6,464 nt of DNA from an uncultured Spirochaetaceae bacterium (GCA_902797925.1 CADBUT010000063.1:1-6464); one strand, 5' to 3'. Positions 1-5,350 are shown, numbered from the stretch's first letter. Notes: generated by a model from the sequence alone, not told the origin. Numbers and translations are program-made.

Positions 1-338
1 CACCAATTGAACCCGAAACCGTTGCACCAGTTGAATTAGTGGAAGCTGACGCTCCAGCCGACGATGAAGCTGAACCGTTGGAAGCTATTGCAGAAATCGC
101 TGAGCCTTTTGAGCTTGCTGAAGCTCAACCGCTGGAAGCCGAACCAGAGACCGCCGTTGCTGAAACTATAGAAGAAGCCGAACCGCTCGAAACAGAACCA
201 TCCGCCGAACTAGCGCAAGAAACTGCTGTCGCAGAACCCGCTGAAGCCATAGAAGAAGCTGCGCCTCTCGTTGAGCATGATCCGCCACATTCCGGCGGTC
301 TCTTGGCGTTAGCATTAAAAAAGAGAACAGAATTATGA
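1..338 (+). CDS. C-terminal part of an acidic Glu/Ala/Pro-rich repeat protein (partial)
   Basis: The reading frame is open from the left edge (first full codon at 3) to a TGA at 336-338, so this is the tail of a longer protein; the GTG at 39 is an internal Val codon, not a credible start. The sequence is almost all Glu, Ala, Pro, Leu, Thr and Val. An imperfect 18-residue (54-nt) repeat begins at 66, 120 and 174, each opening with EA(E/Q)PLE, and a fourth degenerate unit follows from 228. The tail differs: it has HDPPHSGG, a short hydrophobic run and a basic KKR end. No catalytic motif is visible. Such acidic repeats usually form extended, disordered linkers or surface regions, but the function is unknown and the N-terminal domain lies outside the window. 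I do not recognise the family. Confidence 0.7.
   Translation, partial: PIEPETVAPVELVEADAPADDEAEPLEAIAEIAEPFELAEAQPLEAEPETAVAETIEEAEPLETEPSAELAQETAVAEPAEAIEEAAPLVEHDPPHSGGLLALALKKRTEL
66..281 (+). repeat. 54-nt (18-codon) imperfect tandem repeat inside the acidic protein
   Basis: Near-identical 20-nt blocks start at 66, 120 and 174, exactly 54 nt apart, encoding EAEPLEA, EAQPLEA and EAEPLET. The remainder of each unit is more diverged but keeps the Glu/Ala/Pro composition. A weaker fourth unit (VAEPAEAIEEAAPL) runs from 228. The period is a multiple of three, so unit gain or loss keeps the frame. Confidence 0.7.
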
Positions 339-374
339 TTGACTCTTTTTATTAAAGTTATCAGATGAATCTAA

Positions 375-413
375 AAAACAACAACTTATAAAAGTTCAAT
401 TAGTCGTTGTTTT
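375..413. terminator. Possible weak A/T-rich terminator after the acidic protein
   Basis: The arms AAAACAACAAC (375-385) and GTCGTTGTTTT (403-413) pair over 11 positions with one mismatch, around a 17-nt loop. A smaller alternative hairpin AACTT/AAGTT lies inside. The right arm ends in four Ts and is followed by A/T-rich sequence. The stem is G+C-poor and the T tract short, so termination after the upstream gene is only a suggestion. Confidence 0.3.
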
Positions 414-435
414 ATATGAAAAATTGTGCTAAATT
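407..435 (+). promoter_or_regulatory. Candidate promoter for the glycosyltransferase
   Basis: TTGTTT (407-412) and TAAATT (430-435) are 17 nt apart, and a TGC just before the -10 box gives an extended -10. Each hexamer is an imperfect match to the sigma-70 consensus. The site lies 27 nt before the ATG at 463 and overlaps the right arm of the inverted repeat at 375-413. Such matches arise easily in A/T-rich DNA. Confidence 0.3.
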
Positions 436-462
436 TAAGCAGTTTCAATTCAAGAGGTTTTT

Positions 463-1401
463 ATGTGCGATCTTTCGCTCGTCGTTCCATGCAAAAATGA
501 AGAAGAGTCAATTCCATTTTTTTATAAAGAAACTGTAACTGTTTTAGACAAGCTCAAAGAAAGCCACAGCATAAAAGAAGCCGAATTTGTTTTTATTGAC
601 GACGGTTCTGACGACAAAACACTTGAAATTCTAAAAAGCCTTTCTGAAAAAGATTCACGTGTTCATTATATCAGCTTTTCGAGAAATTTCGGCAAAGAAG
701 CAGCTCTCTATGCAGGCTTAAGCCGCGCAAAAGGCAGGTTTGTCGCTACACTTGACGCAGATTTGCAGGATCCTCCCGACATGCTTGCTACAATGTTTGA
801 CGCAATCTTAAACGAGGGATTTGACTGTGCGGCCACAAGACGCGCGACGCGGGCAGGCGAGCCGGTTATACGCTCATTTTTTGCGCGTATGTTCTATAAG
901 ATTATGGGCAAGCTCTGCGACATTGAAGTTGTAGACGGTGCCCGCGATTTCAGGCTTATGACACGTAATTACGTCAACGCGGTTGTTTCGCTGTACGAGA
1001 AAAGCCGCTTCTCAAAGGGCATTTTCCCGTGGGTCGGGTTTAAGACAAAATGGTTTTCTTACGACAATAGGGAACGCGTCGCAGGCACAACCAAATGGTC
1101 TTTTTACAAGCTTTTTATGTACTCACTCGACGGAATTACGGCTTTTTCTGTAAAGCCGCTGATGCTGGCGAGCGTGCTCGGTTTAGCTTCTGTGGTTGTT
1201 TCGTTTGCGTTCATAGTTTTTATAATTGTGCGGAAAATTCTGTTCGGCGACCCTGTTGCAGGCTGGCCTTCTTTAGTCTGTATAATTCTGTTTTTGGGCG
1301 GCTTACAGCTTTTTTCAATCGGAATACTCGGACAGTATCTGTCTAAAATCTATATTGAAACGAAAAACAGACCGCTTTTCATCGTCCGCGAAGAAAAATA
1401 A
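463..1401 (+). CDS. Family-2 glycosyltransferase, polyprenyl-phosphate (GtrB/DPM1-like), membrane-anchored
   Basis: This 312-residue protein has the layout of bacterial polyprenyl-phosphate glycosyltransferases (GtrB/CsbB/DPM1-like). A GT-A catalytic domain starts with LSLVVPCKNEEESI (4-17), followed by FIDDGSDD (44-51) and the metal/nucleotide-sugar motif LDADLQDPP (97-105). DFRLM (162-166) and GTTKWSF (208-214) are also typical of this group. Two hydrophobic segments (about 233-257 and 269-292) should be membrane helices that hold the enzyme at the cytoplasmic face. The family transfers a sugar from a nucleotide donor to undecaprenyl or dolichyl phosphate, making a lipid-linked sugar for cell-envelope decoration; the sugar here cannot be told. 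The start is the ATG at 463, with AAGAGG at 452-457 five bases upstream. It appears monocistronic, with a gap on either side. The last codons and the DNA just after them are repeated downstream (1438-1470). Family confidence is high; substrate is unknown. Confidence 0.92.
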   Translation: MCDLSLVVPCKNEEESIPFFYKETVTVLDKLKESHSIKEAEFVFIDDGSDDKTLEILKSLSEKDSRVHYISFSRNFGKEAALYAGLSRAKGRFVATLDADLQDPPDMLATMFDAILNEGFDCAATRRATRAGEPVIRSFFARMFYKIMGKLCDIEVVDGARDFRLMTRNYVNAVVSLYEKSRFSKGIFPWVGFKTKWFSYDNRERVAGTTKWSFYKLFMYSLDGITAFSVKPLMLASVLGLASVVVSFAFIVFIIVRKILFGDPVAGWPSLVCIILFLGGLQLFSIGILGQYLSKIYIETKNRPLFIVREEK

Positions 1402-1470
1402 ATTTGCAATTTTGCTTGGCGGAAATCCGCTTTCTGCCGTCCGCGAAGAAAAGCATTTGCAATTTTGCTT
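1383..1470 (+). repeat. Direct repeat of the glycosyltransferase 3' end
   Basis: The 35-nt stretch 1383-1417, covering the last codons, the stop and 16 bases beyond, is repeated at 1438-1470 with a two-base deletion and one substitution where the stop codon would be. The unique spacer (1418-1437) is largely a hairpin, GGCGGAAA/TTTCTGCC around TCCGC, with one G-T pair and the final C in the second repeat copy. This looks like a local duplication; only the second copy is followed by a long T tract. Confidence 0.75.
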
Positions 1471-1477
1471 TTTTTTT
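1449..1477 (+). terminator. Intrinsic terminator after the glycosyltransferase
   Basis: AAAAGCA (1449-1455) pairs with TGCTTTT (1466-1472) around a 10-nt loop, and an uninterrupted run of nine Ts spans 1469-1477. The stem is A/T-rich, but the position (about 50 nt past the stop codon and just before a tRNA) and the T run fit Rho-independent termination. Confidence 0.5.
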
Positions 1478-1499
1478 GATATTCTCTCTAAGTAATTAT

Positions 1500-1573
1500 G
1501 CTCCATTAGCTCAGTTGGATAGAGCGGTTGCCTCCTAAGCAGCAGGTCGTACGTTCGAATCGTATATGGGGCG
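1500..1573 (+). tRNA. tRNA-Arg (anticodon CCT)
   Basis: This is a 74-nt cloverleaf without an encoded CCA. The acceptor arm pairs GCTCCAT (1500-1506) with ATGGGGC (1566-1572), with one G-T pair. The D arm has GCTC/GAGC around AGTTGGATA. The anticodon stem GTTGC/GCAGC encloses the loop CTCCTAA, so the anticodon is CCT, reading AGG (Arg). The T arm has GTACG (1549-1553), loop TTCGAAT and CGTAT (1561-1565). The A in the D loop and the G discriminator base (1573) are usual arginine identity elements. A weak promoter (TTGCAA at 1457-1462, TATTCT at 1480-1485, 17 nt apart) could drive it and would overlap the preceding terminator. No integrase gene or duplicated tRNA 3' end is seen nearby. Confidence 0.93.
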
Positions 1574-1588
1574 AAAAAATAGGAAAAT

Positions 1589-1638
1589 GGTCATTGAGCG
1601 TTGGTTGGTGAGCGTAGTCGAACCAAGTCGAAATGATC
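1589..1638. repeat. Nested palindromic intergenic repeat, element 1
   Basis: Outer arms GGTCATT (1589-1595) and AATGATC (1632-1638) pair with one G-T. Inside, TTGGTT (1601-1606) pairs perfectly with AACCAA (1621-1626). The core TGAGCG occurs twice on the left and GTCGAA twice on the right, as if one copy of a TGAGCGTAGTCGA-type palindrome sits inside another. This is the structure of a small dispersed palindromic (REP/MITE-like) element; it has no coding capacity. That such elements recur in Treponema-like genomes is from memory and unchecked. Confidence 0.55.
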
Positions 1639-1676
1639 TTCCCCGATTTTACCATTAGAAAACAATACATTTTGTG

Positions 1677-1764
1677 GTTTCGGCTACGCATCTGCTTAAT
1701 TTTTGAGCAGATTCCGAAACATTCGACCGTAGCGAGCGTGCGGTCGATGCGTAGCGTTCGGAAT
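1677..1764. repeat. Interlocking palindromic intergenic repeat, element 2
   Basis: Several perfect inverted repeats interlock: GTTTCGG (1677-1683) with CCGAAAC (1714-1720); GCTACGCATC (1683-1692) with GATGCGTAGC (1746-1755); TCTGCT (1691-1696) with AGCAGA (1706-1711); ATTCCGAA (1711-1718) with TTCGGAAT (1757-1764); and CGACCG (1724-1729) with CGGTCG (1741-1746). Several are mutually exclusive, so alternative folds are possible. The element ends 18 nt past the stop of the minus-strand HAD gene and could act as its transcription end or mRNA-stabilising hairpin, although no T tract follows. Confidence 0.6.
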
Positions 1765-1781
1765 GACTGTAATGTGAAAAC

Positions 1782-2444
1782 TTATTTCCTTGGTGTTAAA
1801 TCTTTCAGTAATGAAGGCAGCGTGTACACGTCTTTTACGCCGCTTACAAGAATGCCGCCCATACCCATTTCAAGCGGAACAGCCAGATCAATGTCGTAGC
1901 GGTCGCCGACAGAAAGGCAGTTTTCAAAAGCAAGTGACAGACCCTGGGCGGCGCGCTCATACGGCAGCCGGTGCGGTTTTGAGACAAAGCACGTGTCCAG
2001 TGCAATAATTTCATCAAAAAAGCTGATTACTCCCAAAACTTCAAGCGTCTTTTTTGCAGGAATCACCGGATTGTTTGTTACGGCGGCAATCTTATAATTT
2101 TGCGCCAAATCTTCCATTGTTTTTATAAGCTTTCCGTCCCGCGAAAGATATTCCGCAGGGTCAATAAGCTTTTCTCTCCAGCGGACGCTTTCTTCAATTG
2201 AAATACCGAATGCTGTCAGCGTGTTGCCGAAGCTTGTTTTTGCGCCGCCGTGTTCTTTCGCCCAGTTCTGGCGGTAAGCGTCAATTTTGGCTTTTGCTTC
2301 GTCATAAGGCCAGCCTTTGATTTTTGCAAAATGCCTTAGCTGCACGTCAACCTGTTCGTGTGCATAAAATGCATTTGTATAAAGAGTTGAGTCTATATCG
2401 AATAAAATTGCTTTTGTTTCAGCCGGAATGCGGTAAATCTTCAT
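1782..2444 (-). CDS. HAD-superfamily hydrolase (phosphatase, subfamily IA-like)
   Basis: This 220-residue protein carries all four haloacid-dehalogenase motifs: I, FDIDSTLY with the nucleophile D16 and D18; II, VTNN with T123; III, K156 in SKPH; IV, GDRYDIDL with D181 to D186. An alpha-helical cap of about 75 residues between motifs I and II fits a C1-cap, subfamily IA phosphatase. Such enzymes dephosphorylate sugar phosphates, nucleotides or phosphoglycolate; motif I resembles the pyrimidine 5'-nucleotidase/phosphoglycolate phosphatase branch, but the substrate cannot be read from sequence. The ATG at 2444 is chosen because it forms an ATGA overlap with the kinase stop, a common sign of translational coupling; an in-frame GTG at 2456 would add four residues. 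It is the last gene of the prs-kinase-phosphatase operon. No key residue is missing. Confidence 0.88.
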   Translation of the reverse strand: MKIYRIPAETKAILFDIDSTLYTNAFYAHEQVDVQLRHFAKIKGWPYDEAKAKIDAYRQNWAKEHGGAKTSFGNTLTAFGISIEESVRWREKLIDPAEYLSRDGKLIKTMEDLAQNYKIAAVTNNPVIPAKKTLEVLGVISFFDEIIALDTCFVSKPHRLPYERAAQGLSLAFENCLSVGDRYDIDLAVPLEMGMGGILVSGVKDVYTLPSLLKDLTPRK

Positions 2445-3661
2445 TTTGAAGCGCACCCGCTTCCTATGGTTTTGTGCGGCTCAAAAATGTACGCAGTCTT
2501 AACAAGTGCTTCTGCGCCTTCTTCAATTGAACTGAAAAAGCCCATGCCTGTAAAAGCCGTAATTGCATCGCCCATTAATTCTGCATCAAGCATCTGCGTG
2601 GTTTCAATGTTTATGCCGAGTGTGTCTGCCTTAAACTGATTCCAGGGCTTGTTGTGTGCCTGACCGCCTGTAACGCGCATAGACTTAATTGCAAAGCCTG
2701 TGGCTTTTTCAAGAACTGCGATGCTCTGCTTTATTTCGGCTGCAATGTCTGATATAAGCCTGTAGCCTTCAGAGTTTTTGTCGTTTAAGATTGCTAAAAC
2801 TGTTTCAGACGGTGAACGGTCGCGGAATTCTGAGTTTTTCTTGAAATTTGCAAATTTCGCGCCTGATTCCGGCAGAAGAACCGAAGCGTTCCACAAGCTG
2901 CTGATTACAGACGGCAGCGTGCGTATCTTTTCGTGAGAAACAGGCTTGTCAACGCAGAGATTAAGCCCTTCACTTGAACCGGCTCTGTCACAAAGTCTGC
3001 CCGGCTTTAGTGTTGCAGTGCCTATAAGCGCGGCGACAAAATCAGGTGTTCCGCAATAGACTTTGACGGCTGTGCTTAAATCAAGCTTTTCTGCAATGGC
3101 GGCGGTAAGATTTCCGGCGCAAAAGCCCGGCGCAACAAACGGCGGCAGCTTTGCTTTGTCTATTCCGCAGCGTAAAAGCGCCTCATCATTCCAATATGCG
3201 GCTTCAAATCTCTTTTCCGGCAGAATGGTTAAGGCTGTGCCGGTCAGCTCATAAATCAAATATTCAGGCCCTGAAAAAACGCAGGCAGAAGCGTTCCATT
3301 GTGAAGGGTAGTGTTTCATGCAGAAAAGCAGCTTCGGCAGAAAAAGGCTTCTGCCCGAAAGAGTTGCGTATTTTTCAGCTTCTTCCGCCGTGCCGTTCGG
3401 TTCGTTCCATAAATGAATGAATTTGTCTGATGCGATTGTCGGGCCGTTGCCGGAAATGCAGATTGCGCTTATTGCGGGGCATTGTTCAGCGTTTTTTCTT
3501 AAAAGATAAAGTGCGTCTGTCAGAGCGTCAAGCCAGCAGCCTGGTGCAGACTTATTCTCAAAGCGGATTCTTGCAAATGAAAATACTTCACCGTCCGGGC
3601 TTATCAATGCTCCTTTCAGCGAAGAAGTTCCGATGTCTGCGCAAAAAACGGCTTCGTTCAC
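2441..3661 (-). CDS. FGGY-family carbohydrate kinase (xylulokinase-like)
   Basis: This 406-residue protein has the actin-like ATPase fold signatures of FGGY sugar kinases. They are an N-terminal phosphate loop ADIGTSSLKGALI (8-20), ISGNGPT (69-75), the likely catalytic base D207 in CGTPDFVAALIG (203-214), a Gly/Ser-rich loop GSSEG (228-232), and the adenosine motif VTGGQAHNKPW (330-340) with QFKADTLG after it. The family phosphorylates a sugar or polyol with ATP; the substrate here is unknown. It is some 80-100 residues shorter than typical xylulokinases or glycerol kinases (about 480-510), mostly in the middle and C-terminus, although all core motifs remain. The start is a GTG at 3661, one base after the prs stop, with no clear ribosome-binding site, so reinitiation from prs translation is likely. 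The 3' end overlaps the HAD gene by four bases. Confidence 0.87.
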   Translation of the reverse strand: MNEAVFCADIGTSSLKGALISPDGEVFSFARIRFENKSAPGCWLDALTDALYLLRKNAEQCPAISAICISGNGPTIASDKFIHLWNEPNGTAEEAEKYATLSGRSLFLPKLLFCMKHYPSQWNASACVFSGPEYLIYELTGTALTILPEKRFEAAYWNDEALLRCGIDKAKLPPFVAPGFCAGNLTAAIAEKLDLSTAVKVYCGTPDFVAALIGTATLKPGRLCDRAGSSEGLNLCVDKPVSHEKIRTLPSVISSLWNASVLLPESGAKFANFKKNSEFRDRSPSETVLAILNDKNSEGYRLISDIAAEIKQSIAVLEKATGFAIKSMRVTGGQAHNKPWNQFKADTLGINIETTQMLDAELMGDAITAFTGMGFFSSIEEGAEALVKTAYIFEPHKTIGSGCASK

Positions 3662-3662
3662 A

Positions 3663-4901
3663 CTATTCAGTTTTTACAAGCTTGTCGATGATTGTGCGGT
3701 TGTCAAGAAGGTCGCTCAAAGACTGGTTGTGGTGAACTCTTGAGATTACGTTTGCAAAAAGCCCGGTAACATTTGTGTTGATGTACCATTCGCACTTTAG
3801 AAGCTCTTCGTGGTAAACGGCGTTTGTACCGATGATGCGGTAGAAGTAGCCTTTTTGGTAAGCTTCGTTAAACTGCTCGATGGCGTTGCCTGTAAAGAAC
3901 GGCAGGCTGATTGCGGCAATAACCTGTTTTGCGCCCTGCTGCTTTAAGAATTCCATTGCCTTAAGCAGAGTGCCGCCCGTACCGAGCATATCATCAGCCA
4001 TAAAGACCGTCTTGCCCTGTACGTCACCCAAAAGCTTAACGGCTTTTATGTTTGTTTCATGTGCGTTCTGTGTAACAATGGAATAATCGCGCTCTTTGTA
4101 GATAAGCGCAAGCGGTTTTTTAAGCCCTGTGGCGTAAAACTTGTTTCTGTCAACAGCGCCTGTATCCGGAGAAACTACAACAAAGTCGTCTTCTTTTGAA
4201 GTCAGATCAACAATTTTAGAAAGTTCGCGGATAATCTGGTAGCTTGCATGAAGATTTTCGATATTTGCTTTATTGAAAGAATTTTCAATTTCGCGTGAAT
4301 GGATGTCTAAAGTGATGATTCTTGAAACGCCGAGGTTCTCGTAAATGTGGCCGAGAAGACTTGCCGTAAGACCTTCGCGTCCCTTCTTTTTGTGCTGGCG
4401 GCTGTAAGGATAAACAGGTACTACAAGCGAAATATTTGCCGCTCCTGCCTGTCTTACGGCGTCAATTGTAACAAGCAGAGACATTACGTGATCGTTTACA
4501 GACAGCCGGATTTTGTTCTTCCCGCCGTTCAATGCTATTTCCTGATGGTTTTCAACATCCTGAAAAATGTAAATGTCTTTGCCGCGGATACATTCCTTGA
4601 TTTCGGTCTTGAATTCACCGTTCATAAAATAGGTGAACTGTGTATCGATTTTGAATTCGGGCAGACGGTATTTGTCAACCGACCCTTTTATGCAGGCTTC
4701 TGACGCGTGAACATCGCCAAGAAAGTTTATTTTTTGCTGAAGTTTATCTTTGTCGAGCTCGTAGCGCTTTGCAAGGGCTTCGTTTTTGAGCTGAAAGCGG
4801 TGCTTGTAAATGTGCTTCAAGTGCACAATTACTTCGTTGGCAAAAGCTTCGCCGCCCGGGCAGGCAACGATTCCAAGATTCGTCGGTAAAGAATAAGTCA
4901 T
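3663..4901 (-). CDS. prs: Ribose-phosphate pyrophosphokinase (PRPP synthetase), long form
   Basis: The enzyme makes 5-phosphoribosyl 1-diphosphate from ribose 5-phosphate and ATP, the precursor of purines, pyrimidines, NAD, His and Trp. The 412-residue protein shows the Prs signatures in order: FMNGEFKTEI (92-101), the ATP-loop YPYSRQHKK (164-172; usually RQDKK/R), DIHSREIENSF (199-209; usually DLHSxQIQGFF) and the ribose-5-phosphate/PRPP loop MADDMLGTGGTL (301-312; usually VDDxxDTGGT). It is about 95 residues longer than typical class I Prs (about 315). About 60 of the extra residues lie between the first strand and the NGE motif (about 31-90). Two starts are possible. The ATG at 4901 has AAGGA (4914-4910) eight bases upstream; the ATG at 4910 has that sequence touching it, so 4901 is preferred (4910 adds three residues). 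It is the first gene of the operon. The loop changes could mean altered ATP/phosphate regulation. Confidence 0.88.
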   Translation of the reverse strand: MTYSLPTNLGIVACPGGEAFANEVIVHLKHIYKHRFQLKNEALAKRYELDKDKLQQKINFLGDVHASEACIKGSVDKYRLPEFKIDTQFTYFMNGEFKTEIKECIRGKDIYIFQDVENHQEIALNGGKNKIRLSVNDHVMSLLVTIDAVRQAGAANISLVVPVYPYSRQHKKKGREGLTASLLGHIYENLGVSRIITLDIHSREIENSFNKANIENLHASYQIIRELSKIVDLTSKEDDFVVVSPDTGAVDRNKFYATGLKKPLALIYKERDYSIVTQNAHETNIKAVKLLGDVQGKTVFMADDMLGTGGTLLKAMEFLKQQGAKQVIAAISLPFFTGNAIEQFNEAYQKGYFYRIIGTNAVYHEELLKCEWYINTNVTGLFANVISRVHHNQSLSDLLDNRTIIDKLVKTE

Positions 4902-4929
4902 GTGGGGCATCCTTGTTTAATTCGTAAAA

Positions 4930-4964
4930 AAATCTATACCTAATTGTCTGTAGCGCATAGATTT
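4930..4964 (-). promoter_or_regulatory. Hairpin with T tract in the prs leader (possible attenuator)
   Basis: Read on the minus strand, AAATCTAT (4964-4957) and ATAGATTT (4937-4930) form an 8-bp inverted repeat around a 19-nt loop, and the T run continues to seven Ts. It lies about 30 nt before the prs start. The shape is terminator-like, but the stem has a single G-C pair, so it is a weak candidate. Confidence 0.25.
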
Positions 4965-5041
4965 ACTGAATTATCACCTATAAAAAGCAGCCGCGTTCTC
5001 ATTGCTTTTTGCGTGCTTGTTTTTTACAAAGAACTGTATAA

Positions 5042-5070
5042 TTTTTACCATGTTGAGCCTTTTTCGTCAA
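5042..5070 (-). promoter_or_regulatory. Candidate promoter for the prs operon
   Basis: On the minus strand TTGACG (5070-5065) is followed after 17 nt by TAAAAA (5047-5042), preceded by TGG, which gives an extended -10. The -35 matches five of six consensus bases and the -10 four of six. It would give a leader of roughly 135 nt before the prs ATG. Confidence 0.35.
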
Positions 5071-5201
5071 TAATCTTAAGCCGCGCCGAAGCCACGCCCC
5101 AGCCAGCGTTTGGTAAAATTTGTGGATTTATCAATTTCTTCTCTGCTCTCTGTTGTTGCGGATGAATAACATATGTAGATTCTTGTATTTGAAGAAATTT
5201 C

Positions 5202-5230
5202 TTGACAGCAACTTTAACCCATACTATAGT
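5202..5230 (+). promoter_or_regulatory. Promoter of the toxI-toxN locus
   Basis: A perfect -35 box TTGACA (5202-5207) lies 17 nt before TATAGT (5225-5230), a five-of-six match to the -10 consensus. Transcription would begin near 5237, just before the paired part of the first antitoxin repeat. It is the best sigma-70 promoter in the window. That fits the need for abundant antitoxin RNA. A 12-bp palindrome AAGAAATTTCTT (5192-5203) overlaps the -35 box. Confidence 0.75.
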
Positions 5231-5232
5231 AA

Positions 5233-5346
5233 AAACATCGGGAGCACTCCTGCCCTTAAAGTGGAGAACATAATTCTAGGTGCTCTTCGACCTTTGAACC
5301 GAAGGATATAATTCTAGGTGCACTTCCACCTTTAAAGCGAAGGACA
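5233..5346 (+). ncRNA. toxI: Type III antitoxin RNA: three 38-nt tandem pseudoknot repeats
   Basis: Three 38-nt units lie head to tail: 5233-5270, 5271-5308 and 5309-5346. Units 2 and 3 match at 33 of 38 positions; unit 1 matches unit 3 at 24 of 38. Each can form an H-type pseudoknot. Stem 1 pairs unit positions 8-12 with 19-23 (full 5 bp in unit 3, 4 bp in unit 2, 3 bp in unit 1). Stem 2 pairs loop positions 15-18 with 31-34 (5 bp in unit 2). Pairs 8/23 (A-T to G-C) and 17/32 (T-A to C-G) change together between units. In the ToxIN family, each processed repeat is a pseudoknot RNA that binds and inhibits ToxN in a ring-shaped complex. Position between a strong promoter and a terminator directly before the toxin gene matches the known layout. 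Function is inferred from this architecture. Confidence 0.87.
5233..5346 (+). repeat. 38-nt tandem repeat array, three units
   Basis: The clearest shared words are TAATTCTAGGTGC at the start of units 2 and 3, CCTTT in their centre and GAAGGA near their end. Every unit ends A(C/T)A followed by TAA of the next unit or of the terminator spacer. The first unit is the most diverged, as often happens at array edges. Confidence 0.88.
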
Positions 5347-5350
5347 TAAC

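Larger units (their letters stand above)
4911..5201. other. Gene-free stretch between prs and the toxin-antitoxin locus; possible dispersed repeat
   Basis: This stretch separates the divergent prs operon and antitoxin promoter. It holds the prs promoter and leader candidates and a local G+C-rich patch (about 5081-5112). A plus-strand frame is open from 4944 to 5165 (TTG start, no ribosome-binding site), and a minus-strand frame is open from about 5275 down to a TAA near 5029 (no good start). Neither looks like a normal gene. Open frames on both strands with protein-like composition suggest a dispersed intergenic repeat or gene remnant, which I infer from pattern and vague recall only. Confidence 0.35.

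Noticed and set aside
39..338. A complete 99-residue gene starting at GTG 39
   Set aside because: The frame is open to the left edge with the same acidic composition, so 39 is an internal Val codon.
1500..1573. tRNA gene as attachment site of an integrated element
   Set aside because: No integrase gene and no repeat of the tRNA 3' end were seen in the window; the palindromes downstream explain the non-coding DNA.
1633..1899. 88-codon plus-strand frame starting in the repeat region
   Set aside because: It starts in palindromic repeat DNA and runs antisense into the HAD gene; nothing in the product looks like a domain.
3063..3735. Three plus-strand frames of 63-101 codons opposite the kinase
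   Set aside because: They overlap each other and the well-supported kinase gene, with basic, low-complexity products; shadow frames.
4347..4703. 118-codon plus-strand frame inside prs
   Set aside because: It lies wholly antisense to prs, which has all family motifs, and shows no recognisable motif or ribosome-binding site; it is a shadow frame.
5037..5042. Perfect plus-strand TATAAT as a promoter
   Set aside because: No acceptable -35 box at 16-18 nt; the nearest TTTACA is only 8 nt away, and no gene start follows nearby.
4944..5165. 73-codon plus-strand frame as a small gene
   Set aside because: TTG start directly after a stop, no ribosome-binding site, antisense to the prs leader; listed only as possible repeat or remnant.
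5233..5346. CRISPR array
   Set aside because: Units are contiguous 38-nt repeats without unique spacers, no cas genes are present, and the terminator plus ToxN gene explain the array.
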